Of a DNA stretch of 64,000 bases, positions 34,139-42,999 are shown one piece after another; the stretch's first letter is position 1, and each line of letters starts with the position of its first letter. This DNA comes from CAUZWH01 sp965224275 (GTDB lineage: Bacteria; Pseudomonadota; Alphaproteobacteria; SHVV01). The stretch spans positions 558,001 to 622,000 of the forward strand of contig CBDCYR010000005.1 in the NCBI GenBank assembly GCA_965224275.1, given 5' to 3'. The position numbers and the translations under genes are program-made. The notes below the pieces were generated by a model. That model made no database searches and was not told the DNA's origin. It worked only from the letters and a program-made list of their open reading frames with translations.

Positions 34139-34431
34139 TAAGCAAGGCTGTACGCAAGGAGACCGGATTGTCGGACCTTGATTCGGCGGACATCGTCGAG
34201 TCGCTTTTGGAGGCGATCTCGGAATGCCTGTCGGCTGGCGAGACGGTGAAGATATCCTCGTTCGGCAGCTTTTCCGTGTACCGCAAGGGGGCCCGTATGG
34301 GCCGAAACCCGAGGAGCGGAGAAGAGGCGTTGATTGCTCCGCGCCGGGTTGTGAAGTTCCGTCCGTCGGGCACGCTGAAGAAGCAGGTCGACAACGGAAT
34401 GTCCGGCATCTGCGATGACGCGGAGGCATGA
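34139..34431 (+). pseudogene. ihfA: ihfA (integration host factor alpha) lacking its N-terminus
   Basis: Codons from 34142 encode KAVRKETGLSDLDSADIVES followed by VKISSFGSFSVYRKGARMGR and RRVVKFRPSGTLKKQV, a good IHF-alpha sequence including the beta-arm RNPRSGEEA. The first ten or so residues, with the native start, have been replaced by the IS. A frame continuous with it begins at a TTG at 34078 inside the IS right end and would add about 21 residues, so a chimeric protein is conceivable. Since IHF-alpha is normally important, an intact copy probably exists elsewhere. Confidence 0.8.
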
Positions 34432-34896
34432 TCTGTGGAGCGGGGGCAGGTCGCGACACCGTCCAAGTTTAGCGCAACCGTGTCGGGTCGCGGGGTCTCG
34501 GCGTGGCAGAACGGACCGAAGCTATCGGGACCACCGGGATCGGACGGGGCGTCGCGGGTTTCATCGGATGGGAAGGTTCGATCGAACATGTCAGGTACTC
34601 CGGTTGATTGGGTTGTGGCGCCACCGGACGGAATATCTTTCTCCGCCTCCTGGGCGTCTTGCCCTCTCCCGGCTTCCCCTTAACTCCGGCACACCGGATC
34701 GCGCCACGGGGGTCGGGACCGGCCGTGTAACCGCCGCCCGTCCTGTCCAGAAAGATTGCCCTGGCGCCCCCAGGGTTCGCGAATAGGGGCGGTATCGATT
34801 GCAATGTTATTGCATGGCGGCGGGGACCGGATGGTTTCACAGCCGTTCGTGGCGGTGGGGCGCCGGGATTGCCATATGGAACGGCTGCTGGCAGCT
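34432..34896. other. Intergenic stretch with no recognised gene
   Basis: About 465 bp between the ihfA remnant and an IS21-family element. Short open frames exist on both strands but none shows a domain, convincing start site or neighbour link. The sequence is GC-rich and probably contains decayed fragments. Confidence 0.5.
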
Positions 34897-35022
34897 AAGC
34901 TGTTGGTAACGACCGTAAATTTCCCATTTGTAACGACCCAAAATTTCTCACTTTGGGCTTGTCGCTGAAGGCGTACCGGGCCGTTCTGTTGGCTTTGCCA
35001 ACAGAACGGGATCGGAGCGCGG

Positions 35023-36045
35023 ATGTACAAATGGGAGATCAGGATGTTGTTGAAGCACTATCTGGACCGGGGCGTCTCGAAGGCGGAGCTGTCGAGGCGG
35101 TTCGGGGTGAATCGTCGGACGATCCACAATTGGGTCGATACTGGCCAACTGGACCGGGATCTGACCGCCGGTGCGCGAGGGTATTCGCCCCGTCCGCCGG
35201 TGGCCCACAAGCTGGCCCCCTACAAGGCAATCATCGACGCCCGTCTTGAGGCGTTCCCGAAGCTGTCGGCGAAGCGGCTTTTCGATGAGGTCCGCGCTGC
35301 GGGCTACCCGGGCTGCTACTCTCGCGTGAACGACTACGTGCGTGCGACGCGACCGCGCGAACCGGTTGAATCGCTGGTCCGGTTCGAGACGCCGGCGGGG
35401 CATCAGGGCCAGGTGGACTTCGGTACGTTCACGCTGCCCTGGGGCCGGCGCCATGCCCTGGTGATCGTCCTCGGCTACTCCCGGCTGCTGTGGCTGCACT
35501 TCTATACTCGGCAGACCATGCCGGTCCTGATGGAAGGTCTGGAGAGCGCCTTCGACCGGTTCGGCGGGGTTCCGGAGGAGCTGCTGTTCGACCAGATGCG
35601 CGCCGTGGTGCTGTCCGACGACCGCGGGGCCGGCGGCGGCCTGGTGCTGAACGAGGAGTTCCTGCGGTTCGCCGCGCACTGGGGGTTCATGCCGCGCTCG
35701 TGCCGACCCTATCGGGCCCAGACCAAGGGCAAAGTGGAGCGCCCGATCCGCTACATCCGCGAGAGCTTCTTCTACGGCCGTTCGTTTGCGAATGACAATG
35801 ATCTCAACGAGCAGGCCGTGCGCTGGCTGGAGGGCACAGCCAACGTCCGCCGGCATGCCACGACCGGGGAGCGTCCTGTCGACCGCTTCGAGCGCGACGA
35901 GCGGGCGGTGCTTCTCCCCTTGGCGAACCATCCCTATCGGCGTCTCGGCGCCCGGCATGCTCCGGAACCCGCGCCGCGGCGACTGCCGGCAACCGTGAAG
36001 GTCGAGCGGCGACCGCTTAGTGTCTATACGGAGGCGCTGCAATGA
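35023..36045 (+). CDS. istA: IS21-family transposase IstA, short form
   Basis: A 340-residue DDE transposase. The N-terminal helix-turn-helix KAELSRRFGVNRRTIHNWV is followed by an rve integrase core: QVDFGTFTLPWG holds the first aspartate, ELLFDQMRAVV the second, and QTKGKVERPIRYIRESF the glutamate. It is shorter than the classic 500-residue IstA, matching a known short subgroup. Its last codons overlap istB (ATGA), giving coupled translation. All catalytic residues are present. Confidence 0.93.
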   Translation: MYKWEIRMLLKHYLDRGVSKAELSRRFGVNRRTIHNWVDTGQLDRDLTAGARGYSPRPPVAHKLAPYKAIIDARLEAFPKLSAKRLFDEVRAAGYPGCYSRVNDYVRATRPREPVESLVRFETPAGHQGQVDFGTFTLPWGRRHALVIVLGYSRLLWLHFYTRQTMPVLMEGLESAFDRFGGVPEELLFDQMRAVVLSDDRGAGGGLVLNEEFLRFAAHWGFMPRSCRPYRAQTKGKVERPIRYIRESFFYGRSFANDNDLNEQAVRWLEGTANVRRHATTGERPVDRFERDERAVLLPLANHPYRRLGARHAPEPAPRRLPATVKVERRPLSVYTEALQ

Positions 36046-36839
36046 ACGCTCCGGCGCCGGCCCGGCGCGACCGGCTGCGGGCAATGCTGGCGGACCTCAA
36101 GATGCCGGGGGCGCTGGAGGCCGTCGACGGTATCCTCTCGGACGCCGACGGCGGTACGATCTCGGCGGCCGAGGCCATCGAGCAGTTGCTGAACGCCCAG
36201 ATCGTGCTGCGCAACAACCGTCGTCTCCAGACCGCCATGCGCTCCTCGCGGCTGCCGGCTGTGAAGACGCTCGATCAGTTCGACTTCGCCTTCCAGCCCA
36301 GCATCAAGCGCGAGCAGGTCGAGAGCTTGCACGAGCTCGGCTTCCTGGACCGCGGCGAGAACGTGATCCTGCTCGGCCCGCCAGGCGTCGGGAAAACGCA
36401 CTTGGCGATCAGCCTCGCGATCGCGGCGGCCGAGGCCGGCCGGCGCGTCTACTACGGCACGCTCGCGGGGCTGATCGAGTCCCTCACCGAGGCCAAGGCC
36501 GCCGGCAATCTGACCCGGCGGCTGCGCGTGCTGACCCATCCGGCCCTGCTGGTGGTCGACGAGATCGGCTACCTGCCGGTCAGCCAGGACGGCGCCGTGC
36601 TCTTCTTCCAGCTCATCAACGCCCGGCACGAGAAGGCGTCGACTGTGCTGACGTCGAACAAGGGTTTCGAGGACTGGGGCGGCGTGCTCGGCGACGAGGT
36701 CATGGCGGCGGCTCTCATCGACCGCCTTGTGCACCACTGCCATATCGTCAACATCCGAGGCAACAGCTACCGGATGAAGGATCATCAGAACCTGCTGCAG
36801 TCCGGCTCGGATCGACGCAGGAAAAGAGCCGCCGAGTGA
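36042..36839 (+). CDS. istB: IS21-family ATP-binding helper IstB
   Basis: A 265-residue AAA+ ATPase of the DnaC-like group. Walker A is LLGPPGVGKTHLAI near residue 112 and Walker B is LLVVDEIGYLPV near 170. IstB forms ATP-dependent oligomers on DNA that choose the target and activate IstA. A C-terminal lysine/arginine-rich tail (DRRRKRAAE) follows the fold. It overlaps istA by four bases and lies entirely within element A. Confidence 0.94.
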   Translation: MNAPAPARRDRLRAMLADLKMPGALEAVDGILSDADGGTISAAEAIEQLLNAQIVLRNNRRLQTAMRSSRLPAVKTLDQFDFAFQPSIKREQVESLHELGFLDRGENVILLGPPGVGKTHLAISLAIAAAEAGRRVYYGTLAGLIESLTEAKAAGNLTRRLRVLTHPALLVVDEIGYLPVSQDGAVLFFQLINARHEKASTVLTSNKGFEDWGGVLGDEVMAAALIDRLVHHCHIVNIRGNSYRMKDHQNLLQSGSDRRRKRAAE

Positions 36840-37079
36840 TCGCCGACTCAAACGGAGACAGGAGCGGTGACACCCGCCCGCTGTGGATAACCGGGTTGTC
36901 GCCGCCAGACTCTTGGCGGTCGCTGCGCCAACCCGGTTATCTACAGCTCGACCAAGTCCGTACCCCCAAACACTGCGTCTGGGGGTACGACCGTACGCTC
37001 AAAGTGAGAAATTTTCGATCGACAAAAGTGGGAAATTTTCAGTCGCAATTGACAAAGCGGCCGGTCCGCATCCGGCCGT

Positions 37080-38087
37080 TCACCACGATGTAATGTTTGC
37101 CATGATGGGAACGTCGCTTAGCACCTCGACCTCATCATGGGACAACCGCGCGAACACCAGGCAAGCCGCTACATCGGCCCAACTTTGGAATGTGCCGTGA
37201 TCTTGGCCCGTCGCGATTTCGATGATGGTGTAGCTCGCCGGATAAAGCGGTAAGCCGCGATGTTCGCCTGAGCGCATATAAGATCGCCGAGCACAAGGCT
37301 CACAACGTGAGGCCCCCTGTGATGGCGCTCCACAATCGGTGCAACACCTGCGTGCGCGCCGCCGGGCGTAGCGCTTGCGGCTGGCTGCATTTTTCTGTTG
37401 ATAGCGCCCGGCCTCGAACATCGCGCATTGGGCGCAGCGCGAGCCGCCCTCGGCTGGTCCTCCACAACGGCCGCAGAGGCCTTCGGCCCGCCGCTTGTCA
37501 TATTGCTCGCGGTCAGTCGCGCGACGGATATCGCTGCAAGGCACGCAGGTCGTGCTGCCCGCGACAAGGGGCCGGTGGCCGCAACGCGTGCAAAGCCCGG
37601 AATCGCGGCGTGTATGGAAGCGCTCCTTGCTTTTCTTCCGCGCAATCCTGCGGCATAGATTTGGATCCTTGCCCCCGTAAAGTTTACCGGCGGCTTTGCC
37701 CGCCGCGTAGCGGGCTCGCTCGGCCTTGCGCCTCTTCGCACCGCAGGGATCGCACAGCCTGCGACCGGGCGGGAGTTCTTCCTTCCCGCACTTGGGACAC
37801 AGGCCTTTTGCATAGCGCTCGGCGGTCTGCTGCTGGTAGCGTTGCCGTTCGCGTGTGCGCTCCTTCGCGGGATCCCTATACCTCTTCTTGCCGGCGGCTC
37901 TTCGTTTCGCGTCGCGTATTCGGGCGGCCTTTCGACGCTTCCCGGCACACGCCTCGCATAGAATACGGCCCGGCGCGGGCGAAGCCCCACACCTCGGACA
38001 AAGGCCCTGGGCGCGGCGCTGGGCGGTACGACGCTGGAAGCATTCGCGATTACGCTGACGCCCGGTCTCAGGATTCGCATAGGCCAC
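37080..38087 (-). CDS. Protein with five zinc-ribbon repeats
   Basis: A 335-residue, strongly basic protein. Five regularly spaced C-x2-C ... C-x2-C modules are visible: GLCPRCGASPAPGRILCEAC, GLCPKCGKEELPPGRRLCDP(C), GLCTRCGHRPLV...CVPC, GLCGRCGGPAEGGSRCAQC and RCCTDCGAPSQGASRCEPC. They are separated by 30-45 residue linkers rich in Arg, Lys and Gln (for example KRRKAARIRDAKRRAAG), and the protein ends in a different 65-residue domain (YTIIEIATGQDHGTFQSWAD). The start is a GTG at 38087 with GGGAGAA upstream; a longer TTG start is possible. Such a layout suggests repeated nucleic-acid contacts. I know no named family for it. It follows the 106-residue gene on the same strand, probably as an operon. 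Confidence 0.8.
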   Translation of the reverse strand: MAYANPETGRQRNRECFQRRTAQRRAQGLCPRCGASPAPGRILCEACAGKRRKAARIRDAKRRAAGKKRYRDPAKERTRERQRYQQQTAERYAKGLCPKCGKEELPPGRRLCDPCGAKRRKAERARYAAGKAAGKLYGGKDPNLCRRIARKKSKERFHTRRDSGLCTRCGHRPLVAGSTTCVPCSDIRRATDREQYDKRRAEGLCGRCGGPAEGGSRCAQCAMFEAGRYQQKNAASRKRYARRRARRCCTDCGAPSQGASRCEPCARRSYMRSGEHRGLPLYPASYTIIEIATGQDHGTFQSWADVAACLVFARLSHDEVEVLSDVPIMANITSW

Positions 38088-38162
38088 TGGCGTTCTCCCT
38101 GTCGGGGTTGAATTCCAGGTGAAGGACGTCCGGCCGACGGGACGCCCCCGGGGCAACGCACC

Positions 38163-38483
38163 TCAGCGTTGCTTGCGTTCCACGAAAATCGAGGTCGCCC
38201 AGTCACCCCAGAATTGCGCGCCGCCCTTGATCGTGACCCCGGTGCAGATGATGATTTCGTCGCGCCCGGGCCGCATTTCCTTCACGGCCCTGCGGCTCAC
38301 GGTCGTGCGCCTTGCCTTGCGCCGGCCCTTCTTCGCCGGTCCGTCGGCGATCAGGGGCCGGATATCGCCGTTGCTCATCGACTTGAACCGCTCGACGACG
38401 TAGCGGTCATCCTCAAGACCGTGGCCGAACATATGGATTAGAAACGTGCGCGCGTTGCCTGGACGCGCATTGACCATCTGCAT
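38163..38483 (-). CDS. Conserved-looking 106-residue protein of unknown function
   Basis: Starts MQMVNARPGNARTFLIHMFG with AGGAGACGG eight bases before the ATG. The middle (KKGRRKARRTTVSRRAVKEM) is highly basic, and the C-terminus (EIIICTGVTIKGGAQFWGDW) looks like a folded beta-rich end. I do not recognise a family. It lies 75 bp upstream of the zinc-ribbon gene on the same strand. Its first 17 codons and 100 bp of upstream DNA recur at 43619-43771, where the gene is cut off, so this gene start has been copied. Confidence 0.6.
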   Translation of the reverse strand: MQMVNARPGNARTFLIHMFGHGLEDDRYVVERFKSMSNGDIRPLIADGPAKKGRRKARRTTVSRRAVKEMRPGRDEIIICTGVTIKGGAQFWGDWATSIFVERKQR

Positions 38484-38583
38484 GTGCCGTCTCCTTCGGA
38501 TAGGTGGTTGCGAACGGCGGAGCCCCCTCCGGGTATTCCATCCGCCACCTCCTTTCGGCCCACCTCTTCCTCTTTTCGGCGCA
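38432..38583. repeat. Duplicated gene-start segment, copy A (about 152 bp)
   Basis: It covers the first 17 codons of the 106-residue gene and about 100 bp of its leader. The partner at 43619-43771 aligns over its full length at roughly 90 percent by eye; both have GAAACGTGCGCGCGTTGCCT at the coding side. The high conservation of the non-coding leader argues for a segmental duplication rather than coding selection. Confidence 0.8.
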
Positions 38584-38727
38584 CCCGCGGGTCGTGAGAC
38601 TGCAACGCGAATCTGGTATCCCGCACCAGGCAACCGGGGAATTGCCTGGTGCGGGTTCAACGAACTGCGTGGAATTCGGCGTGATCGGCGTGGCAAACCG
38701 ATCTATATACGGTTCAGCGGTGACGGC

Positions 38728-39156
38728 ATGACTCACAAACAACAGGAGGCGCAATTGCCATTCAACGAAGCGGAACTTGCCAAGGGCCAGGTGCGCAAAC
38801 TAAACGCGCTGCGAAAATCCATCGGCGACGATCTCGCCGAGGAGGTCTTTGGAAAATGGCTGCAACGCCAAGCCTCCGGGAAGTCAGAGGAGCAGCAGGA
38901 TCCGATTGTCGCCAGGATTGGGGAGGCGCTGGCGGAGTTGGCGACGGATCCGACGTTCAAGCTCGGCAATTACGGCTATACCGTGGTCCGCGCCCGGGGC
39001 AAGGGGGCGTCGGGGCTCAGCGTTCGCAAGAATTCAAAGCCCATATCAGGAACAAGCGCTCTCAAACATGGGAACTCCGGACACTCGGCGGGTGATTCTG
39101 GAGGCGCCGGACAAACTTTGTCAGGACCGGAAAGCGGCGGGACCATCGGGACATAA
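38728..39156 (+). CDS. 142-residue protein, paralogue of the 56701 protein
   Basis: The first 90 residues share a distinctive pattern with the protein at 56701-57036: LNALRKSIGDDLAEEVFGKW (with LNALRKSVGDDLAEEVFARW in the other) and a shared NYGYTVVRARGKGASG (NYGYTLRRAKGKGASG). Between these is an acidic linker containing DPIVARIGEALAEL. The last 50 residues here are low-complexity, Gly/Ser-rich and absent from the paralogue. The start is the ATG at 38728. I know of no named family; the shared helices and the basic KGKGASG end suggest a small helical protein. It is divergent from the 106-residue gene. Confidence 0.65.
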   Translation: MTHKQQEAQLPFNEAELAKGQVRKLNALRKSIGDDLAEEVFGKWLQRQASGKSEEQQDPIVARIGEALAELATDPTFKLGNYGYTVVRARGKGASGLSVRKNSKPISGTSALKHGNSGHSAGDSGGAGQTLSGPESGGTIGT

Positions 39157-39353
39157 CCCAACTTCTTGAAGAAGCGATCGAAAAGGCGTGCCGGCTGCCG
39201 GAAATTCCGCCAGGACAACGGAATACGGCTTAACTGCGATTCCAGGCTTACTCAGCCCGCGAACCCCACGTCCGCCATACGTCCGACCTAGCGGTGCACC
39301 CGGACCGAAGATCTTCCAACGCGCGTGGCGACCCCTGTGGGCTCTGCCAGCCG
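39157..39353. other. Short gap with a possible antitoxin-like fragment
   Basis: Plus-strand codons at 39148-39233 read DITQLLEEAIEKACRLPEIP before a stop. This resembles the start of small helical antitoxin-type proteins (LLEKAIEKARxLP), and a PIN-toxin remnant follows on the other strand. It is too short to call a gene. Confidence 0.3.
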
Positions 39354-39650
39354 TTATGCTTCGGCCCAGGGATCGATGACCTCCGCGCCCGTCGTCTCGA
39401 AGTCGGCCATGTTCCCCGTGACGACCGTCATCCGGTGCACGATGGCGGTCGCGGCAATCAGCGCGTCCCGTTCCGCCCGTGGGTCGGGCACATGCAACCG
39501 GGCGCATTTTAGGGCGACGGCGGAATCGATGGGCAGCGTGCGCCCCAGGAACTCGGGCAGCACATGCCCGTCCATCCACATCCGCAACCGCTTCCCCTGC
39601 ACGGCGTCACGCCGTTCGATGCGAAGGATGCCGATCTCCAGCTCCATGAG
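39354..39650 (-). pseudogene. C-terminal part of a VapC/FitB-type PIN-domain toxin
   Basis: About 98 codons: LMELEIGILRIERRDAVQGK, then ALKCARLHVPDPRAERDALI, AATAIVHRMTVVTGNMADFE and VIDPWAEA. It keeps the later PIN acidic residues (D in ERDALIAATA and N/D in TGNMADF), but the start with the first catalytic aspartate (LLDTNVxSE in the family) is missing; upstream DNA is unrelated. It should be inactive as a ribonuclease. Confidence 0.75.
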
Positions 39651-39801
39651 GGCCGGAGCAGATGGTCGAGCTGTTGCGCTACGCGATGACCGGCGCGCTG
39701 CCGTCGGCGCGTTGTTCCGTTGGCAGTCCTTGTATCCCCGACCGCTTGTGAATAGTGTCTCGCCTCCTACATCGGCAGTGATACGCAATAGGAGGACGAC
39801 G

Positions 39802-40191
39802 ATGGACGAAAGCACGAAGACGCACGGCGACTTTGGCTGGCGCGATCTGATGACCGATGATGTCGACAAGGCGCGCGAGTTCTACACGGAGGTCATCGGG
39901 TGGACCACCGAGGTGATGGACGTGGGCACGGGTCCATACACCGTGTTCAAGATCGGAGACCGCCCGGTTGCCGGCCTGATGGACAAGGCGTCGTCCTCAC
40001 CCGACGCGCCGATCGCGTGGACCAGCTACGTGACGGTGGACGATGTTGACGCGTGTGTCGCCAAGGTGGCGGACGCGGGTGGCGTGGTGATCGTCGCCCC
40101 GATGGACATTCCGACGGTCGGGCGCATGGCGGTGATTCAGGACCCCACCGGCGGCTGCGTCGGCATCATCACCTATGCCGACCGGGACTGA
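39802..40191 (+). CDS. VOC-superfamily (glyoxalase-like) protein
   Basis: A 129-residue protein with a vicinal-oxygen-chelate fold: GDFGWRDLMTDDVDKAREFY and, in the second half, TVDDVDACVAKVADAGGVVI followed by VAPMDIPTVGRMAVIQDPTG. The 27-kDa antigen CFP30B-like subgroup has this arrangement. AGGAGG precedes the ATG at 39802. These proteins bind a metal or small ligand; some are antibiotic-resistance or detoxification enzymes. The PIN remnant next to it is unrelated. Confidence 0.88.
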   Translation: MDESTKTHGDFGWRDLMTDDVDKAREFYTEVIGWTTEVMDVGTGPYTVFKIGDRPVAGLMDKASSSPDAPIAWTSYVTVDDVDACVAKVADAGGVVIVAPMDIPTVGRMAVIQDPTGGCVGIITYADRD

Positions 40192-40581
40192 TGACGCCGC
40201 CGGAGGATGGACGGTTTGATCGAGCGGTTCCGGTCGTCATGGCCCTCGCGATGATGGCGCCGACGCGCTCGGCGGCCGCGACGAGGTGTCAACGGCGGAG
40301 AGAATATGTACCGGCGCGGCGGCGTAGGAATGTCCGGACTACCCTCACATCCGGAAGTCGTTGAACCGCTCGTGAACTTCTCGATTTAGCCAATACACGA
40401 CATACAAAAGGGCGACTCGAAAGCCGCCCACAAATTGCTTTCGGATTTTAAGCTGCTCCATGTCTCCGCCAACCGAACCCCTCGCTCGGCCGCCTGGTGG
40501 TATCGGCGGTGGTTTTGGGACTAGCATGCCGTAAGGCCGCGCAAACGACGCGACCCACAATGCCGCAGGGGGAAATCCACC
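40192..40581. other. Intergenic stretch before the TRAP transporter genes
   Basis: About 390 bp. The only gene-like item is a 38-codon minus-strand frame, 40345-40461, reading MEQLKIRKQFVGGFRVALLY and continuing VVYWLNREVHERFND. It is short and weakly supported. The part nearest the transporter probably holds its promoter; I cannot point to a clear one. Confidence 0.4.
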
Positions 40582-41901
40582 GTGGAATGGTGGCTCATTC
40601 TCATCATCATCTTCACCGGCGCCATGATCCTGCTCGCGGTGGGGATGCCGGTGGCGTTTGCCTTCATCATCATCAACATGCTGGGCGTGCTGGTGCTGCA
40701 GGGCGGCGGGCGGTCCTTCCACACGCTCACCCTCAGCATGTTCAGCTCGGTCAGCACCTTCACGCTGCTGCCGGTGCCGCTGTTCGTGCTGATGGGCGAG
40801 GTGCTGTGGCACTCGCGCGTCGCCTTCAAGGCAATCGACGTGCTCGACAAGCTGCTCGGCCGCCTGCCCGGTCGGCTTTCCGTGCTAACGATATTGTCCG
40901 GGACGGTGTTCTCGAGCCTTTCCGGCTCGACCATGGCCAACACCGCCGTGCTCGGCACGATGTTGCTGCCCGACATGGAGCGGCGCGGCTACCGCCGGCC
41001 GATGTCGATCGGCCCGATCCTGGCAAGCGGCGGCCTCGCAATGATGGTGCCGCCGAGCGCGCTGGCGGTGATCCTCGCGTCGATCGCCAAGCTTTCGATC
41101 GGCCGCATCCTGATCGCGGCGTTGGTGCCGGGCCTGATCATGGCCTTCCTCTACATGAGTTACATCCTGGTGCGCTGCAAGCTGCAACCCGAGCTGACGC
41201 CGACTTACGAGGTGCAGCGTGTCGGCTTGCGCGAGCGCCTCGAAGGGGTTGTCCTCTACCTGCTGCCGCTCGGCCTGATCATCTTCCTGGTCACCGGTGT
41301 GATCGTTCTCGGCGTCGCCACCCCGACCGAAGCTGCGGCGCTCGGCTGTCTTGGCTCGTTCATTCTCGCCGCTGTCTACCGCTCCCTGTCGTGGGAGGTG
41401 ATCAGGAAAGCGGTCGGCGGCACCGTGTACATCTCGGTGATGATGATGGCGATCCTGGTCGGCGCGCTCGGTTTCAGCCAGCTCCTCGCCTACTCGGGCG
41501 CGAGCCGCGGGTTGCTCGAGGCGGTGATCGCGTTGCCGATCGCGCCGATCCTTGTGATCGTCGCGATGCAGGCGATCGTTTTGATGCTCGGCACCTTCAT
41601 GGAGCAGATCGCCATCATGATGATCACCCTGCCGATCTACATCCCGATCGTGAAATCGTTCGGCTTCGATCCGATCTGGTTCGGCGTGCTGATGCTGATC
41701 AACTTGCAAATGGCACTAACCACGCCGCCGTTCGGCCTGTTGCTGTTCGTCATGAAGGGGGTGGCGCCGCCCGACACCACCATGCGCCAGATCTATATGG
41801 CCGGTATCCCGTTTCTGGCGTGCGATCTGGTGGCCCTGATCATCGTATTGATCTACCCGGATTCGATCAGCTGGCTGGTCGACTGGGTCTACGCGAAATG
41901 A
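40582..41901 (+). CDS. dctM: TRAP transporter large permease subunit (DctM)
   Basis: A 439-residue membrane protein with about a dozen hydrophobic segments. It matches the DctM superfamily: LAVGMPVAFAFIIINMLGVL near the start, SGSTMANTAVLGTMLLPDME, GLAMMVPPSALAVILASIAK and VATPTEAAALGCLGSFIL. With the small DctQ subunit it moves organic acids inward using a sodium gradient, taking substrate from the periplasmic DctP protein. It starts at a GTG with GGGGGA upstream. It is first in the gene order here, 60 bp before dctP. Confidence 0.93.
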   Translation: MEWWLILIIIFTGAMILLAVGMPVAFAFIIINMLGVLVLQGGGRSFHTLTLSMFSSVSTFTLLPVPLFVLMGEVLWHSRVAFKAIDVLDKLLGRLPGRLSVLTILSGTVFSSLSGSTMANTAVLGTMLLPDMERRGYRRPMSIGPILASGGLAMMVPPSALAVILASIAKLSIGRILIAALVPGLIMAFLYMSYILVRCKLQPELTPTYEVQRVGLRERLEGVVLYLLPLGLIIFLVTGVIVLGVATPTEAAALGCLGSFILAAVYRSLSWEVIRKAVGGTVYISVMMMAILVGALGFSQLLAYSGASRGLLEAVIALPIAPILVIVAMQAIVLMLGTFMEQIAIMMITLPIYIPIVKSFGFDPIWFGVLMLINLQMALTTPPFGLLLFVMKGVAPPDTTMRQIYMAGIPFLACDLVALIIVLIYPDSISWLVDWVYAK

Positions 41902-41961
41902 CCGCGGTCGCGAGGTAGTGCTAGACTGATAATGGAACAATAGGAAAAAAGGGAGGACACG

Positions 41962-42945
41962 ATGTTTAGTCGAATGCTTACATCCGTGCTTGCGGTGGGG
42001 TTCGCCTTGTTCGCCTACGCGGCACCGATCCCGGCCCAGGCCGAGCCCATCATTCTCAAGGGCACGACCCCCTGGATCGCCGATTATTCCCTGAGCCAGC
42101 CTTACTTCATGTTGCAGAAGCTGGTCACCGAGCGGCTTAAGGGGAAGCTGGTCATCAGCTATCTTGGTGGGGCCGAGGTTATCCCGCCGTTCGAGCAGTT
42201 CGAAGCGCTGCGGAACGGGACAGTAGACGTCATCGTCGGCGTGGCCGCGTACTACACCGGTCAAATTCCCGAGGCGTCCGCCATCCTGCTCGCCCGCAAG
42301 TCGCCCTCGGAGCTGCGCGGCAACGGCTACTACGACATCATGAAAGACCTGCACGCCAAGCAAGGTGTGGTCTACCTGTCCAACGTCGGCGGCTCGCCGA
42401 ACAAGGGCTTTCGCATGTACTCGAAGGCCAAGATCACCAGCCCGGCGGATTTCAAGGGCAAGAAGTTCCGGGTCTCGCCGGTCTATGTGCCGCTGGTCAA
42501 GGCGTTGGGCGGCGTGCCGGTCAACATGAAACCCTCCGACGTCTACACCGCGCTCGAACGCGGGATCGTCGACGGCTACGGCTGGGCTTATCTCGGCGTT
42601 AAGGACTTCGGCTGGTACGAGGTTAGCAAATACGTCATCGACCATCCGTTCTACTCGCTCGACACCTCGATCCTGTTCAACAAGAAGGTGTGGGACGGGT
42701 TGCCCGCCGATATCCGCGCCGAGCTCGAGAAGATTGGTATCGAGCTCGAAGTGGCGGTCGAGAAGCGGCGCGAACAGGAAAACGTCAAGGAAGACAAAAT
42801 ACTGAAAAACGTCGGCATGGAATTCATCACGTTCCCCGACAGCGTGGCGAAAACCTATGTCGAAGCCGCGTACACCGAACGCTGGAAAAAGCTGATGTCA
42901 AAGAGCCCCGAACTCGGCAAGAAGCTACGGGCACTTAGCGAGTAG
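41962..42945 (+). CDS. dctP: TRAP transporter periplasmic substrate-binding protein (DctP)
   Basis: A 327-residue exported protein: a signal peptide of about 26 residues (ends PIPAQA), then the DctP fold. Helpful features are EVIPPFEQFEALRNGTVDVI and the ligand-gripping RMYSKAKITSPADFKGKKFR, and MKPSDVYTALERGIVDGYGW. The conserved arginine of the family that binds a substrate carboxylate lies in KKFRVSP. AGGGAGG lies before the ATG. The ligand cannot be named; the subfamily resembles alpha-keto-acid or C4-dicarboxylate binders. Confidence 0.93.
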   Translation: MFSRMLTSVLAVGFALFAYAAPIPAQAEPIILKGTTPWIADYSLSQPYFMLQKLVTERLKGKLVISYLGGAEVIPPFEQFEALRNGTVDVIVGVAAYYTGQIPEASAILLARKSPSELRGNGYYDIMKDLHAKQGVVYLSNVGGSPNKGFRMYSKAKITSPADFKGKKFRVSPVYVPLVKALGGVPVNMKPSDVYTALERGIVDGYGWAYLGVKDFGWYEVSKYVIDHPFYSLDTSILFNKKVWDGLPADIRAELEKIGIELEVAVEKRREQENVKEDKILKNVGMEFITFPDSVAKTYVEAAYTERWKKLMSKSPELGKKLRALSE

Positions 42946-42999
42946 TGCGATGAGCGAATAGGCGCCGCCGGCGCAAACCTGGATCGCCGAATCCGGCGT

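Larger units (their letters stand above)
34901..37054 (+). mobile_element. IS21-family element A (2154 bp), complete
   Basis: The ends begin TGTTGGTAACGACC and, as reverse complement on the right, TGTCAATTGCGAC. Inside each end the motif AAATTTCCCA and AAATTTCTCACTTTG recurs, the multiple terminal repeats typical of IS21. The direct repeat AAGC flanks it (34897-34900 and 37055-37058). It carries overlapping istA and istB. It sits between unrelated fragments without breaking a gene I can recognise. Confidence 0.88.

Noticed and set aside
34116..34589. Minus-strand frame starting MFDRTFPSDETRDAPS with a plausible ribosome-binding site
   Set aside because: It runs through the ihfA remnant on the other strand and into the IS; no family is recognisable.
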